From Anaerolineales bacterium (GTDB taxonomy: Bacteria; Chloroflexota; Anaerolineae; Anaerolineales; Villigracilaceae): a stretch of DNA of 64,000 nucleotides. The first letter of the stretch is position 1. Each line of letters begins with the position of its first letter. Positions 52,715 through 62,001 of this stretch are shown here, piece after piece. The stretch lies in NCBI GenBank assembly GCA_023382595.1, contig JAHDWB010000008.1, positions 62,001-126,000 on the forward strand. The letters run 5' to 3'. Below the pieces are notes generated by a model that did no database searches, was not told where the DNA came from, and saw only the letters and a list, made by a program, of their open reading frames with translations. The translations under genes were made by a program, and so were the position numbers.

Positions 52715-53542
52715 TTAATGCTCCCGGTTGGGGTAGGTTTCCCCGGCGGTTACCCTGAAATCCAGGTGGTTTTGCTCGGGCGCGAAGACGCAGGTGGCAA
52801 AGTCGGTGAAGGCGCAGGGCGGATTGTAGGCTTTGTTGAAATCCAGGATGATGTTTCCATCCGGTTCGACGTCCGCGATGAGGTAACGCCCGGTGGGATA
52901 GGTCTCGTCCTCGCTGGTGGCGTCCCGAAAGCGGACGAAAAGCGTGCCATCGTCTTCGCGGTTGATATCCAGTTGATGGCTTTTCCCGTCAAAACTGAAT
53001 GAGATGAACCCCTCGACCGGAAACTCGGCTTTTTCGCCGGTCAGGTCTGGGAAAAAGGCGGTCTTGGGGCGGTCGTAGGGGGTGAAGGTTGCGGGGAGTC
53101 GGAACGCCTCGTTGACCGGGTACCAGGTGCGGGCGGGGAAGGAGCGCCGCTCTTCGCGCTGGTTGTCCCACATGCGGACGCCCATCCTGTTGCCGCGCTG
53201 GATGACGACGAGTTGGATTTCCTGCAAGTGTACGTAGCTCGGGTTTTCGGTGATATCGGGCTGCAGGATGGCGAAGTCGGTGGGTTTGTCGTTGACCTTG
53301 ACCTTTTTGCCGGGGTCAACACGCAGGGATACGGAGCGTCCGTTGTAATCGAAATATCCCACGCTGGCGGGGGCGCGTTCGGGAAGTTGGATCTCGCAGG
53401 CGGGGTCGGATCCGATCTGGTTTCTGCCGAGCTTCAGCCAGTACAGACCTGCGAGCGAAAGCCAGCCGTTCTTTTGCCGGATGGTTTCGTCACGTTCCCT
53501 GCGCCATGCTGCAATGGCTTGATGATATTCGTTTTGCGTCAT
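52715..53542 (-). CDS. DUF1684 protein, copy 2
   Basis: 275 aa. It shares with copy 1 (30568) the opening QAIAAWRRERDETI, WLSLAGLYWLKLGRNQIGSD, TWYPVNEAFRL and IILDFNKAYNPPCAFTDFATC. Divergence is large, so the duplication is old. Role unknown. Confidence 0.9.
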   Translation of the reverse strand: MTQNEYHQAIAAWRRERDETIRQKNGWLSLAGLYWLKLGRNQIGSDPACEIQLPERAPASVGYFDYNGRSVSLRVDPGKKVKVNDKPTDFAILQPDITENPSYVHLQEIQLVVIQRGNRMGVRMWDNQREERRSFPARTWYPVNEAFRLPATFTPYDRPKTAFFPDLTGEKAEFPVEGFISFSFDGKSHQLDINREDDGTLFVRFRDATSEDETYPTGRYLIADVEPDGNIILDFNKAYNPPCAFTDFATCVFAPEQNHLDFRVTAGETYPNREH

Positions 53543-53597
53543 ATTTTTCGATTATACCAACGACTGACACGAATTTGACATTACATGTTTGTAATTT

Positions 53598-53606
53598 TGT
53601 TATAAA
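53598..53606 (+). promoter_or_regulatory. Extended -10 of the dcd gene
   Basis: TGTTATAAA with TTGACA at 53575-53580; the 20-base spacing is longer than usual. Confidence 0.45.
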
Positions 53607-53645
53607 ATGATGCGAGTTCGCAAGACCAAACTCAAGGAGAAGAAC

Positions 53646-54200
53646 ATGGGATTGAAGCCAGATCACTGGATCCGTAAAATGGCGCTCGAGAAGAAAATGA
53701 TCGAGCCGTTCGCAGACAAGCAGGTTCGGAACGGGGTGATCTCGTATGGCGTTTCGTCGTACGGATATGATGTGCGTGTAGCCAATGAATTCAAGATCTT
53801 TACGAACGTGTTTTCAGCAACGGTGGACCCAAAGCATTTCGATACCAATTCGATGGTGGATTTTACCGGGGATGTGTGCGTGGTGCCGCCCAATTCGTTC
53901 GCGCTGGCGCGGACGGTGGAGTATTTCCGCATTCCGCGCAATGTGCTGACGGTCTGTCTGGGCAAATCCACGTATGCGCGCTGCGGGATCATCGTCAACG
54001 TCACGCCGTTCGAGCCGGAGTGGGAGGGCTTTGTGACGCTGGAGATTTCCAATACGACTCCGCTGCCGGCAAAGATCTATGCCAACGAAGGACTGGCTCA
54101 AGTGTTATTCTTTGAAGCGGATGAGGAGTGCGAGATTTCCTACGCGGATAAAAAAGGGAAGTATCAGAAGCAGCAATCCATTGTCCTGCCGAAGTTGTAG
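53646..54200 (+). CDS. dcd: dCTP deaminase
   Basis: 184 aa from ATG 53646 (AAGGAG upstream); the upstream in-frame ATG at 53607 overlaps the promoter. Motifs [40 protein letters not shown] with catalytic Glu, and the dUTPase-like trimer fold. Makes dUTP from dCTP on the way to dTMP. Whether it is the bifunctional type cannot be judged. Confidence 0.93.
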   Translation: MGLKPDHWIRKMALEKKMIEPFADKQVRNGVISYGVSSYGYDVRVANEFKIFTNVFSATVDPKHFDTNSMVDFTGDVCVVPPNSFALARTVEYFRIPRNVLTVCLGKSTYARCGIIVNVTPFEPEWEGFVTLEISNTTPLPAKIYANEGLAQVLFFEADEECEISYADKKGKYQKQQSIVLPKL

Positions 54201-54246
54201 CGAATGTGCGGCGGGATGCCCCGCCTGAACATTAAAGGAGCGTGCC

Positions 54247-55521
54247 ATGGTCGAGCGTCGTTCGGAAGAGGAAGTTCTCAATAATTTCAGGATCATCGAA
54301 CAGGAGTTTTCGCGGGTGAAGGATGCGCTGACCGGCATGCGCGATGTGCAAGCCTCCTCGCTTAGCCTGGATATTTCTCAGACCTTAAAGAAGCTTGCCC
54401 GGACTCGGGACGACGTCAGCAGTCACTTCCGCTCGCGCCGCGAGCAGGTGCAGGCTCTGGCGGGTGTGGGCAGTTTCATTAATTCTTCGATGGGCTTGGA
54501 GAATGTGCTGGTCGAAGTGATGGATGCGCTGATCGTGTTGATGAAGGCGGAACGCGGCTTCCTGATGCTGAAGAACAGGGACGGCAGGTTGAATGTGCGC
54601 ATCGCGCGTGATGCCGCGCACCGCAACCTTACGGAGGACGATTTTGGTATTAGCATGAGCGTGGTCGGGCGTGTGCTCAAGCAGGATGAGGCGGTCCTGA
54701 CCTTCAATGCGCAGAAGGATCCGCGCTTTGGGACGCAGACCAGTATCACAGCGCACCACCTGCTTTCCATCCTGTGCGCGCCGCTTAAATTAAAGGACGA
54801 ATTGATCGGGGTGATCTACGTGGATAACCGCGCCCAGGCGGGCATCTTCAAGGACGATGACCTGGAGTTGATTGCGTCCTTTTCGAATCAGGCGGCGGTC
54901 GCCATCGACAACGCGCGGCTCATTGACGAACTGCAGAGCAAGAATCAGGAATTGGAGACGGCGTATCAAGCTACGTTGGAGGGTTGGGTGCGCGCGCTGG
55001 ATATGCGCGACAAGGAAACGGAGGGACATACCGTCCGCGTAACAAATCTCACAGAAAAACTTGCCAAAAAGATGGGAATTGGAAGCGGGGAACTGATCCA
55101 CATCCGGCGCGGCGCACTCCTGCACGACATCGGCAAAATGGCGATCCCTGACGGTATCCTGCTCAAGCCCGGCGCGCTGGATGCCGAGGAGCGCGCGCTG
55201 ATCGAAAAACACCCCGTGTATGCCTACGAGATGCTCAGCCCGATCAAGTTTCTCAACCCTGCACTGGATATTCCATACTGCCACCACGAAAAATGGGATG
55301 GGAGCGGCTATCCGCGCGGTTTGAAAGGCGGAGGGATTCCCCTCGCCGCCCGCATCTTCTCCGTCGTGGACGTCTGGGATGCGTTGGTCTCGAACCGACC
55401 CTACCGGAAAGCGCTTCCGCCCGAGGATGTGAAGCGCAGAATCCGCGACGATGCGGGGGCGCACTTCGACCCGCATGTGGTAGATGCCTTTCTTGCATTG
55501 GATGAGCATCCGATCCGCTAG
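54247..55521 (+). CDS. GAF - HD-GYP phosphodiesterase
   Basis: 424 aa. An N-terminal helical segment (1-65), a GAF sensory domain (about 72-225) and an HD-GYP domain (about 235-420) with LLHDIGKMAIPD and HHEKWDGSGYPRGLKG, both canonical. It should degrade c-di-GMP in response to a GAF ligand or partner. It counters the PilZ receptor encoded at 34852. Confidence 0.94.
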   Translation: MVERRSEEEVLNNFRIIEQEFSRVKDALTGMRDVQASSLSLDISQTLKKLARTRDDVSSHFRSRREQVQALAGVGSFINSSMGLENVLVEVMDALIVLMKAERGFLMLKNRDGRLNVRIARDAAHRNLTEDDFGISMSVVGRVLKQDEAVLTFNAQKDPRFGTQTSITAHHLLSILCAPLKLKDELIGVIYVDNRAQAGIFKDDDLELIASFSNQAAVAIDNARLIDELQSKNQELETAYQATLEGWVRALDMRDKETEGHTVRVTNLTEKLAKKMGIGSGELIHIRRGALLHDIGKMAIPDGILLKPGALDAEERALIEKHPVYAYEMLSPIKFLNPALDIPYCHHEKWDGSGYPRGLKGGGIPLAARIFSVVDVWDALVSNRPYRKALPPEDVKRRIRDDAGAHFDPHVVDAFLALDEHPIR

Positions 55522-55556
55522 CGGTGATTGGGTTTAAGCCTTTTTTACAGCAGTGC

Positions 55557-56318
55557 CTATAATGCGATCCCAAAATGCTCTTTGAGCAGGGACTTCCACT
55601 GTTCTTCTGAAACTTCGGTTATGGTTCGTTTACCGTTTGTAGTGACGATCAGTGCGTCTCTTTCCAGTGATATCCGCCCGTCTTCGGTCAGGCGCGACAT
55701 GATGCGCCTTTGCGTGAAAATGGACTTCGGCGATGTTTGGTGATACTCGCAGGTGTCCAAATATTCATCAGGGAATTTGTGCGGGACGAGATCAAAGAAG
55801 TAGTGACGTTCCTGCGAGCCGTCGTAATTTCTCTGCCAGATGATGTGACCATCCTTGAGCGGCTTGACCCAGTAGCCGCGCAATCCCTGTGCCTGCTCGT
55901 TCGGGTCGTCGATATCCAGCGGTTGGATAAACGTGTCGCCCCAGCCGACATCCACCAGCCAGCGCGTGGACTCATGCGGCGCCTTGACCAGCAGGGTCAG
56001 GTGATCGAAGTCAATCCCAAAAGTATCGGTCTCTTCGTGGTAATCGCGCGCGTTCAGGTAGGTGACCTCGAAGCCGATCTCCTGCAGCAACCACGCAAAG
56101 AGACCGTTCAACTCATAGCAAAATCCACCGCGCCCGTTCACGATGATCTTCTGCCACAGGCTCGGCAGGTCGAGTTGAATCTTGCGTCCCAGCCCAATGT
56201 CCAGATTTTCGAAGGGGATTGTCCGCATGTGCGCGAGTTGAAGTCCGCGCAGGATGGCGGAGTTGGGTTTGGGGATGTCGGTGAAGTTGAGGCGTTGGAG
56301 GTATTGGTGGATGTTCAT
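55557..56318 (-). CDS. nat: Arylamine N-acetyltransferase
   Basis: 253 aa from ATG 56318 (MNIHQYLQRLNFTDIP). TATAAA ends nine bases before this ATG, which argues against the longer frame starting at 56375. Catalytic triad Cys67 (GRGGFCYEL), His106 (FDHLTLLV) and Asp123 (LVDVGWGD) is complete. Transfers acetyl or other acyl groups from CoA to arylamines and related substrates. Confidence 0.93.
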   Translation of the reverse strand: MNIHQYLQRLNFTDIPKPNSAILRGLQLAHMRTIPFENLDIGLGRKIQLDLPSLWQKIIVNGRGGFCYELNGLFAWLLQEIGFEVTYLNARDYHEETDTFGIDFDHLTLLVKAPHESTRWLVDVGWGDTFIQPLDIDDPNEQAQGLRGYWVKPLKDGHIIWQRNYDGSQERHYFFDLVPHKFPDEYLDTCEYHQTSPKSIFTQRRIMSRLTEDGRISLERDALIVTTNGKRTITEVSEEQWKSLLKEHFGIAL

Positions 56319-56714
56319 TGTCATGGATTTATAGCGATAGTAAATTACTTGATTTTCGAGCTCATATCCGCTCATACGCTATAATGCCCGAATAATAAAA
56401 TTGGCGTGCTTCGGGAAGCATTCTAGGCTTTTTTACAAGCAGTGCTTGTTCCATCTTATTTTATATGTGCGATTTCTCGTTTCATAAAGAAAGATTATTT
56501 GTTTCTTTGATTTTACACGGAAATGGTGACGTCCTGAATGAGGAGTTGGAGGAGATGCTGAAAATAGCGCCACGAGATAGGCATAAAAGATTTTCAGATT
56601 ACGGTAAAAGTATTTAATTCCCCAAAAGCAGTGGGAGTGGTTAAGATAAGTGATCCTTAACCAACCAGTGCCGTATTAATAATGCGTTCATATAATTTTG
56701 AGGAGCTTTATAAT
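56319..56714. other. 396-base AT-rich gap
   Basis: It holds a plus-strand TATAAT (56385-56390), GCTTCGGGAAGC, and one small open frame at 56465-56617. Otherwise nothing was recognised. Confidence 0.55.
56465..56617 (+). CDS. Possible 50-residue protein
   Basis: MCDFSFHKERLFVSLILHGN and on to RFSDYGKSI, then TAA. No ribosome site and no family recognised. Base composition is AT-rich like the next gene. It may be a fragment. Confidence 0.25.
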   Translation: MCDFSFHKERLFVSLILHGNGDVLNEELEEMLKIAPRDRHKRFSDYGKSI

Positions 56715-57035
56715 ATGGAAACGAAAAAGGAAAAAATCGCCCTAATTCTTATTATAGTGCTTGTTTCAGGAGGAGTAACGTATATAAGTTTTGTACTTTA
56801 TAATTTCTATAATGTTGTAGCTAGGGCGCTTTTAGGCTTAGCTATTCTATATTTGTTGTATAAAACAATACGAACACCTCATAAACCTATCGCTTGGTTA
56901 ATTGTAGATATAGATAATTTGGATAAGTCGTCATTTGGGAGGTATCTAGTATCCAGTATATTGCTTTCAGTGATGGGTGCTTTATCATTCTTTTCTATTG
57001 CGAATTTGCTGAGATGGATAATTGCTGGTTTATAA
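56715..57035 (+). CDS. Small membrane protein, unknown
   Basis: 106 aa from ATG 56715. Hydrophobic segments at about 8-25, 30-45 and 75-103, with a short polar loop. AT-rich codons (many ATA, TTA, AGG) unlike the surrounding genes, a sign of acquired DNA. No family recognised. Confidence 0.6.
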   Translation: METKKEKIALILIIVLVSGGVTYISFVLYNFYNVVARALLGLAILYLLYKTIRTPHKPIAWLIVDIDNLDKSSFGRYLVSSILLSVMGALSFFSIANLLRWIIAGL

Positions 57036-57089
57036 AATAGATCTAATTTGGCTGGCACAGGACAAAGTTTGAGTAATCATAGAGTTCAT

Positions 57090-57124
57090 AAAATGACAGT
57101 CACCTTCAAGGTGACTGTCATTTT
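57090..57124. terminator. Terminator between the membrane protein and dinG genes
   Basis: AAAATGACAGTCACCTT/AAGGTGACTGTCATTTT 17-bp stem. Confidence 0.9.
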
Positions 57125-57162
57125 GTTTCTCCTTATACATATGGTTATTTTACACGAATCCC

Positions 57163-59958
57163 TCACATCCCCAGCCAATCGCCTGCCATCTTCGCTAGCC
57201 CGCCCACGGGACCTTGCCGTGCCGTACACGGCGGCAGGGACTCGAGGAACATCCGCCCGTATTGTTTGGTCAGCACGCGGCGGTCAAGGATGGCGACCAC
57301 GCCCCGGTCCGATGCGGTGCGGATCAGGCGCCCGAAACCCTGACGGAATTTGAGAATCGCTTCGGGCAGATAGTATTCGTTGAATGAATCTTCGTATAAC
57401 TCGGAACGTGCCGAAATGATCGGGTCGGATGGCACGTCGAACGGCAGTTTGGTGATGACGACTACGGATAAAGCATCGCCGGGCACGTCCACGCCTTCCC
57501 AGAACGAACGCGTGCCGAGCAGAACCGCGCGGTCTGTGGATTTGAACGATTCGAGTAACGCATTCGGTGACGCGCCTTCGCCCTGTTCATAGACGAAGAT
57601 ATCCTCGCGCGCCAGCGGACCCGTGATGGCTTGGGCGGTCTTTTTCAACGCGGAATAGGACGTGAACAGCACCAGCATCCGCCCGCCTGTGGCTTTGGCA
57701 GTGGAGATGATCGCGCGGTCGAGCGCCTGCTGGTAGTTGAAATTGTTCGGCTCAGGCATGTCATTGGCGACATAGAGCAATGTACTGGCTTCATAATCGA
57801 AGGGTGAGCCGAGCGAGAGCACATCTACTTCATCGGCATCGAGCGTGCGGCGGACGTAGGCGAAGTCGCCATGCGTGGTCATCGTGGCGGATGCCATCAC
57901 GACGCTGGCTTTCTCGAACCATAAATGCTTCTGCACCAGCGGTCCCACCCGCAGGGGGGCGGCGTTGAGCGATAACCGTTCACCGCGCGGGTTGACTTCG
58001 ATCCAGTAGATCAACTCGTTGGACGGTTTGTGCATCATCCCCGATGCGGCGGCTTCGGCTTCGGTCATGCGGCGGACGAGTGTGCCGATACTGCCCATCA
58101 CATCTTCCACGTTCTCGTGCCCGTCACTGTACAACTCGCCCAGCGACTTGTAAATTTCATCGAGCGTTTTCAGCAGGTGGCTCATCGTCTCGCTGACCTG
58201 CCCCCACAGCATTTCGAGATCGTCCCAGCCTTGCAGCGTCCGCGCGGATGGCGTGATGCGCATCTGCCACGAGTAATTGTTCTGCTGTTGTCCCTCGCGC
58301 TGTGCGGCAATGAACTCGCCCAGATAACTGAAAAATTCCTTCGAAAGTTGTTCGAGCCGAAATGCCTGGTCGGTGGCGCGTTTCGATTTTTGTTGCAGCA
58401 AGCCAAAATCCGACGGGCGAAGTGCATCGTGCGTATCGGTCAGCATCCTGCCGAGCACGCCCGCCGACGAGCCGCCCAGTTCCTTCAGCATGCGGTCCAG
58501 GTCGTTCTGCGTCATGCGGAACGACAGCGCATTCGTCACTGCCGTTTCCATGTGGTGCGCCTCGTCGATGATGACGTAATCGTACTCGGGCAGGACTTTA
58601 CTGCCCGTCGAAACATCGGAGAGGAGCAGGGCGTGGTTGACGATCAACAGATGGGAATTCTGCGCCGCCTGCTTCGCGCGATAGAACGGACATGCGCCTC
58701 CCATCCGCCCGAGGCAGGTTTCTGTGGTACAGGCATCGTCCTCCGCTGACAGCCTGCTCCACACCTCGCGCTCGATGGGACCTGTCAGATTTAGTTCGTT
58801 GCGGTCGCCGCTGGTGTTCTCCAAACTCCAGACGATGATCTTTGCCAGCACGCGCATCTCGTTGGCGTTGGCGGGTCCGTGCGAGCGCATGAATCCCACC
58901 TTGCGCGGACAAAGGTAATTGCCGCGTCCCTTCAATACGGCGGCGCGCACGCCCAAATTGAGCGCGGCTTGCAGGTCGGGAATATCTTTCTTTATCAATT
59001 GGTCTTGCAGGTTGATGGTGTTCGTAGAGACGACTACGCGCGTATTGTTGTTGTACGCAAACAGCGCGGCAGGCACAAGGTATGCAAAACTTTTTCCGAC
59101 GCCCGTGCCCGCTTCCACCATCAAGTGTTTGCCGTAAGAAAGTGAGTCCGTGACGGCTTTGAGCATTTCCACTTGCTCGGTGCGGTGTTCGTAGGAATCG
59201 AAGTATTGCGAGAATAATCCGCCGTATTCCAAAATGGAAGCGACCTCTTCAGGGTCAAGTGGAATCGGTTCTTCAGTACGCTGTACGGGTGGAGAGTCGT
59301 TTTGGGGTTTCTGACCAAGCACAGGCGTGGATGAAGCGTGTTTGGTCTGCTTGGATTTGATGCCCTCTTTCACGCGGGCGTGCAGGGCTTGCTCGAAGAC
59401 CCAGCCCGCATCCCAATCCACGAAGTTGCCGAGTTCGACGATCTCTTGCAGGGTGTCGAATGGAAGTTCACCCGCCATGTCGAGCAGGCGCACGTAACAG
59501 GCGTGTGTGACGCGGGCGTCGTCGAGGGCGCGGTGGGTGGCGGGCAGCGGAATGCCGAGCTGCTGACCGAGCGCGCCGAGGTTGTAACGGCTGGCGGTGG
59601 GCAGCAGGACGGAGGCGAGTTCGTAGGTGTCGAGCGTTTGCTGATACTCGAACAGTCCCGCCTTGCGCAGAAAACCGATGTCGAATTTGACGTTGTGCCC
59701 GAGAATGGGCGCATCGCCGACGAAGGCGGTCAGTTCGTGGGCAATGTCGCGCAGGCGTGGCGCGTTGCGCACCATCGCATTGTCGATGCCGGTCAGACCT
59801 GTGATGAAATCGGGGATGGGTTTGCCAGGGTTGACGAGTGTGTTGAATTCGCCTTCCACGCGCCGCCCGTTGAATTTGACCGCGGCGATCTCGATGATGG
59901 CTTCGCGGTTTTCGTCCAAGCCCGTGGTTTCGATGTCGAGGGATACGATGGTGACCAT
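57163..59958 (-). CDS. DnaQ-type exonuclease fused to DinG/XPD-family helicase
   Basis: 931 aa from ATG 59958 (MVTIVSLDIETTGLDE). Residues 1-165 are a DEDD 3'-5' exonuclease (DIETTGL, LGHNVKFDIGFL, HRALDDARVT). A linker leads to the helicase (about 240-931): Walker A VEAGTGVGKSFAY, Fe-S Cys in NYLCPRK and CTTETCLGRMGGACPF, DEAH box IIDEAHHM, and motif VI QGFGRLIRTASDRG. All metal and nucleotide residues look intact. A DNA repair or R-loop processing role is expected for the family. Confidence 0.94.
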   Translation of the reverse strand: MVTIVSLDIETTGLDENREAIIEIAAVKFNGRRVEGEFNTLVNPGKPIPDFITGLTGIDNAMVRNAPRLRDIAHELTAFVGDAPILGHNVKFDIGFLRKAGLFEYQQTLDTYELASVLLPTASRYNLGALGQQLGIPLPATHRALDDARVTHACYVRLLDMAGELPFDTLQEIVELGNFVDWDAGWVFEQALHARVKEGIKSKQTKHASSTPVLGQKPQNDSPPVQRTEEPIPLDPEEVASILEYGGLFSQYFDSYEHRTEQVEMLKAVTDSLSYGKHLMVEAGTGVGKSFAYLVPAALFAYNNNTRVVVSTNTINLQDQLIKKDIPDLQAALNLGVRAAVLKGRGNYLCPRKVGFMRSHGPANANEMRVLAKIIVWSLENTSGDRNELNLTGPIEREVWSRLSAEDDACTTETCLGRMGGACPFYRAKQAAQNSHLLIVNHALLLSDVSTGSKVLPEYDYVIIDEAHHMETAVTNALSFRMTQNDLDRMLKELGGSSAGVLGRMLTDTHDALRPSDFGLLQQKSKRATDQAFRLEQLSKEFFSYLGEFIAAQREGQQQNNYSWQMRITPSARTLQGWDDLEMLWGQVSETMSHLLKTLDEIYKSLGELYSDGHENVEDVMGSIGTLVRRMTEAEAAASGMMHKPSNELIYWIEVNPRGERLSLNAAPLRVGPLVQKHLWFEKASVVMASATMTTHGDFAYVRRTLDADEVDVLSLGSPFDYEASTLLYVANDMPEPNNFNYQQALDRAIISTAKATGGRMLVLFTSYSALKKTAQAITGPLAREDIFVYEQGEGASPNALLESFKSTDRAVLLGTRSFWEGVDVPGDALSVVVITKLPFDVPSDPIISARSELYEDSFNEYYLPEAILKFRQGFGRLIRTASDRGVVAILDRRVLTKQYGRMFLESLPPCTARQGPVGGLAKMAGDWLGM

Positions 59959-59980
59959 ATTAGAACAAGTGTACCATGAA

Positions 59981-60013
59981 AGGAGCGGCACTCTCTGATG
60001 GAGTGCCGCTCCT
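59981..60013. terminator. Terminator after the NERD-like gene
   Basis: AGGAGCGGCACTC/GAGTGCCGCTCCT 13-bp stem upstream of dinG. Confidence 0.75.
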
Positions 60014-60024
60014 GTTTCTGTAAA

Positions 60025-60720
60025 TTATTCCGTTGATAGGGCTTCTGTGATCTGGCTGATCTGCGTGCTTGTCAGCGCACGGTTCTTCGACCCTTGCCGC
60101 ATGAACTCCTTGAGCTGTTTGAGTTTCATGGCGGGAACGGGCGAATCGCCCGGCTCCAGCTCGACGGTTTCATTGGTGAAGACCAGCACGGGCTTGATCT
60201 CCGGGATGGCGGATTCGTCCATCTTTTTGGCGAGGAATTTTTTCAATGCGCGCACCTCGCTTTCCGCTTCCAGATCGGGACGCCCCAGCCCCTCCTGCCC
60301 GAAGATGCGCATATATGCCTGAAAGAAACCGCCGCCGTGCGCCTTCCAGCGGTTCTTTTCGTATATGACGCGCCCGCCCTGCTGGAACGGCAGGACTGTC
60401 CACATGCCGGAGGGTCCCACCAGCAGGTGGGATGCCGGTGATGAATAATGATAGATGCTGAACTCGCTGTGCAGACCTTTCAATGCCGCATCCAGTTTTT
60501 CATCGGGGCGGGGGGAACGCCCATAGCGGGTTCCCAGATACATGCCGATCTGCGTCATGATGAAACCGACGGCGAGACAGATCAGCGAGTAGGTGAATAA
60601 TTCGGGGCGGGTGAAGGAAAGATACATGCCCAAACCAAGTACTGCCAGCGCCCCCAGACTTAACCATTGCCCAATGGCGCCGTTCCTTTTGATCAGTTTT
60701 TCGTTTTTGATGATTTTCAT
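60025..60720 (-). CDS. Membrane protein with NERD-like domain
   Basis: 231 aa. Two membrane helices (about 18-60), then a cytoplasmic part with DAALKGLHSEFSIYHY, HLLVGPSGMWTV and GRVIYEKNRWKA, resembling the nuclease-related NERD domain. No clear catalytic set by eye. It lies one base after plsX. Confidence 0.65.
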   Translation of the reverse strand: MKIIKNEKLIKRNGAIGQWLSLGALAVLGLGMYLSFTRPELFTYSLICLAVGFIMTQIGMYLGTRYGRSPRPDEKLDAALKGLHSEFSIYHYSSPASHLLVGPSGMWTVLPFQQGGRVIYEKNRWKAHGGGFFQAYMRIFGQEGLGRPDLEAESEVRALKKFLAKKMDESAIPEIKPVLVFTNETVELEPGDSPVPAMKLKQLKEFMRQGSKNRALTSTQISQITEALSTE

Positions 60721-60721
60721 T

Positions 60722-61738
60722 TTACTTTTTTAAACTCTCTTCGATCGCAGATTTCATTGCGTCCAGCACTTTTACGTCCACTGCGTGTTTTGCCACGCGG
60801 ACGGCGTTCTTGATGGCGAAGTCGTCCGAGCGCCCATGCCCGATGAAGACCAGCCCGTTGATGCCCAGCATGGGAGCGGCGCCCTGTTCGCTCGGATCGA
60901 GCAGGCGTTTGATCGCGCCCAACGCAGGCTTGACCAGCAATCCGCCGATCTTGGTGGTGATACTACCGTTCTTGATGATCTCGCGGATCTTGTCCGTGAT
61001 CAGTTTGGCGACCGCTTCGGACGATTTGAGCATCACGTTGCCGGTAAAGCCGTCCGTCACTGCCACATCCACTTTGCCGCCAATGACTTCCTTGCCTTCC
61101 ACGTTACCGAAATAGTTCAGGTTGCTCGCCTTAAAGAGCGGCGTGGCGGCTTTGACCAATTCGTTGCCCTTGCCTTCTTCTTCGCCGTTCGAGATCAACC
61201 CGACTTTCGGGCTTTTCACGCCGCGCACTTTTTCGGCATAGATGCTCCCCAAGATCCCGAATTGATATAAATTCTCCGGCTTGCAATCGGGGTTCGCGCC
61301 GATATCCAGCACCACGCAGGTCCCGGTTGCAGTCGGGAAGATGGGTGCCAGGGCGGGGCGGTCCACCCCGCGGATGCGTCCGAGGCGGAACAGGGCGGTG
61401 ACCATGCCCGCGCCGGTGTTACCAGCCGTCACGAAGGCGTCCGCTTCGCCGCGTTTCACCAGATCCATGCCGACCGCCATCGAATTCTTCGAATCCTTGG
61501 CGCGAGCTTTCAGCACCAGCTTTTCACCTTTATCGTCCATGCCCAGCATCTCCGGCGCATGCACCACGCGGATGTTCAATCCCTGCGTATTTTGCTTTTC
61601 AAGAACAGGCTGTATCTTCTCTTCATCTCCGACCAGAATGATCTCCACGCCGTATTCCCTCGCCGCCTGCACCGCGCCTGTAACATCGGGGACGGGGTGG
61701 TCGTCGCTTCCCATTGCATCTACAACGATTCGAGCCAT
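60722..61738 (-). CDS. plsX: Phosphate acyltransferase PlsX
   Basis: 338 aa. MARIVVDAMGSDDHPVPDV opening, VTAGNTGAGMV, LDIGANPDCKPENL, ISNGEEEGKGNEL and TDGFTGNVMLKS are all PlsX hallmarks. Makes acyl-phosphate from acyl-ACP for phospholipid synthesis. Divergent from the tRNA-Leu gene. Confidence 0.96.
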   Translation of the reverse strand: MARIVVDAMGSDDHPVPDVTGAVQAAREYGVEIILVGDEEKIQPVLEKQNTQGLNIRVVHAPEMLGMDDKGEKLVLKARAKDSKNSMAVGMDLVKRGEADAFVTAGNTGAGMVTALFRLGRIRGVDRPALAPIFPTATGTCVVLDIGANPDCKPENLYQFGILGSIYAEKVRGVKSPKVGLISNGEEEGKGNELVKAATPLFKASNLNYFGNVEGKEVIGGKVDVAVTDGFTGNVMLKSSEAVAKLITDKIREIIKNGSITTKIGGLLVKPALGAIKRLLDPSEQGAAPMLGINGLVFIGHGRSDDFAIKNAVRVAKHAVDVKVLDAMKSAIEESLKK

Positions 61739-61777
61739 TTGTGTATCTCCTTCGTATTTTGGGAGTTGTTGGTGTGC

Positions 61778-61805
61778 TTGACAAGAAAGGCAAGCCGATT
61801 ATAAT
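61778..61805 (+). promoter_or_regulatory. Promoter of tRNA-Leu
   Basis: TTGACA (61778-61783), 16 bases, TATAAT (61800-61805): the best sigma-70-type promoter in the window. Confidence 0.85.
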
Positions 61806-61818
61806 ACTGCCTGCCCGC

Positions 61819-61900
61819 GCGCTGGTGCTGGAATTGGCAGACAGGCATGGTTGAGGGCCATGTGTCGCGAGACGTGGAGGTTCAAGTCCTCTCCAGCGCA
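61819..61900 (+). tRNA. tRNA-Leu (anticodon GAG)
   Basis: 82 bases. Acceptor stem GCGCTGG/CCAGCGC with discriminator A, anticodon arm CATGG-TTGAGGG-CCATG giving anticodon GAG (Leu, codons CTC/CTT), a long class II variable arm (TGTGTCGCGAGACGTG region), and the T arm GGAGG-TTCAAGT-CCTCT. The CCA end is not encoded. A strong promoter and a terminator frame it as a single-gene unit. Confidence 0.96.
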
Positions 61901-61906
61901 CAGGAC

Positions 61907-61935
61907 AATCCCCGAATGAATTCGGGGATTTTTTG
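61907..61935 (+). terminator. Terminator after tRNA-Leu
   Basis: AATCCCCGAAT-GA-ATTCGGGGATT followed by TTTTG. Confidence 0.92.
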
Positions 61936-62001
61936 TTTTCACATCATGAAACGTTCATGGCTGGAGATTATACCCGCTTCATTTCCGACCTCGAGCCTGA
62001 T

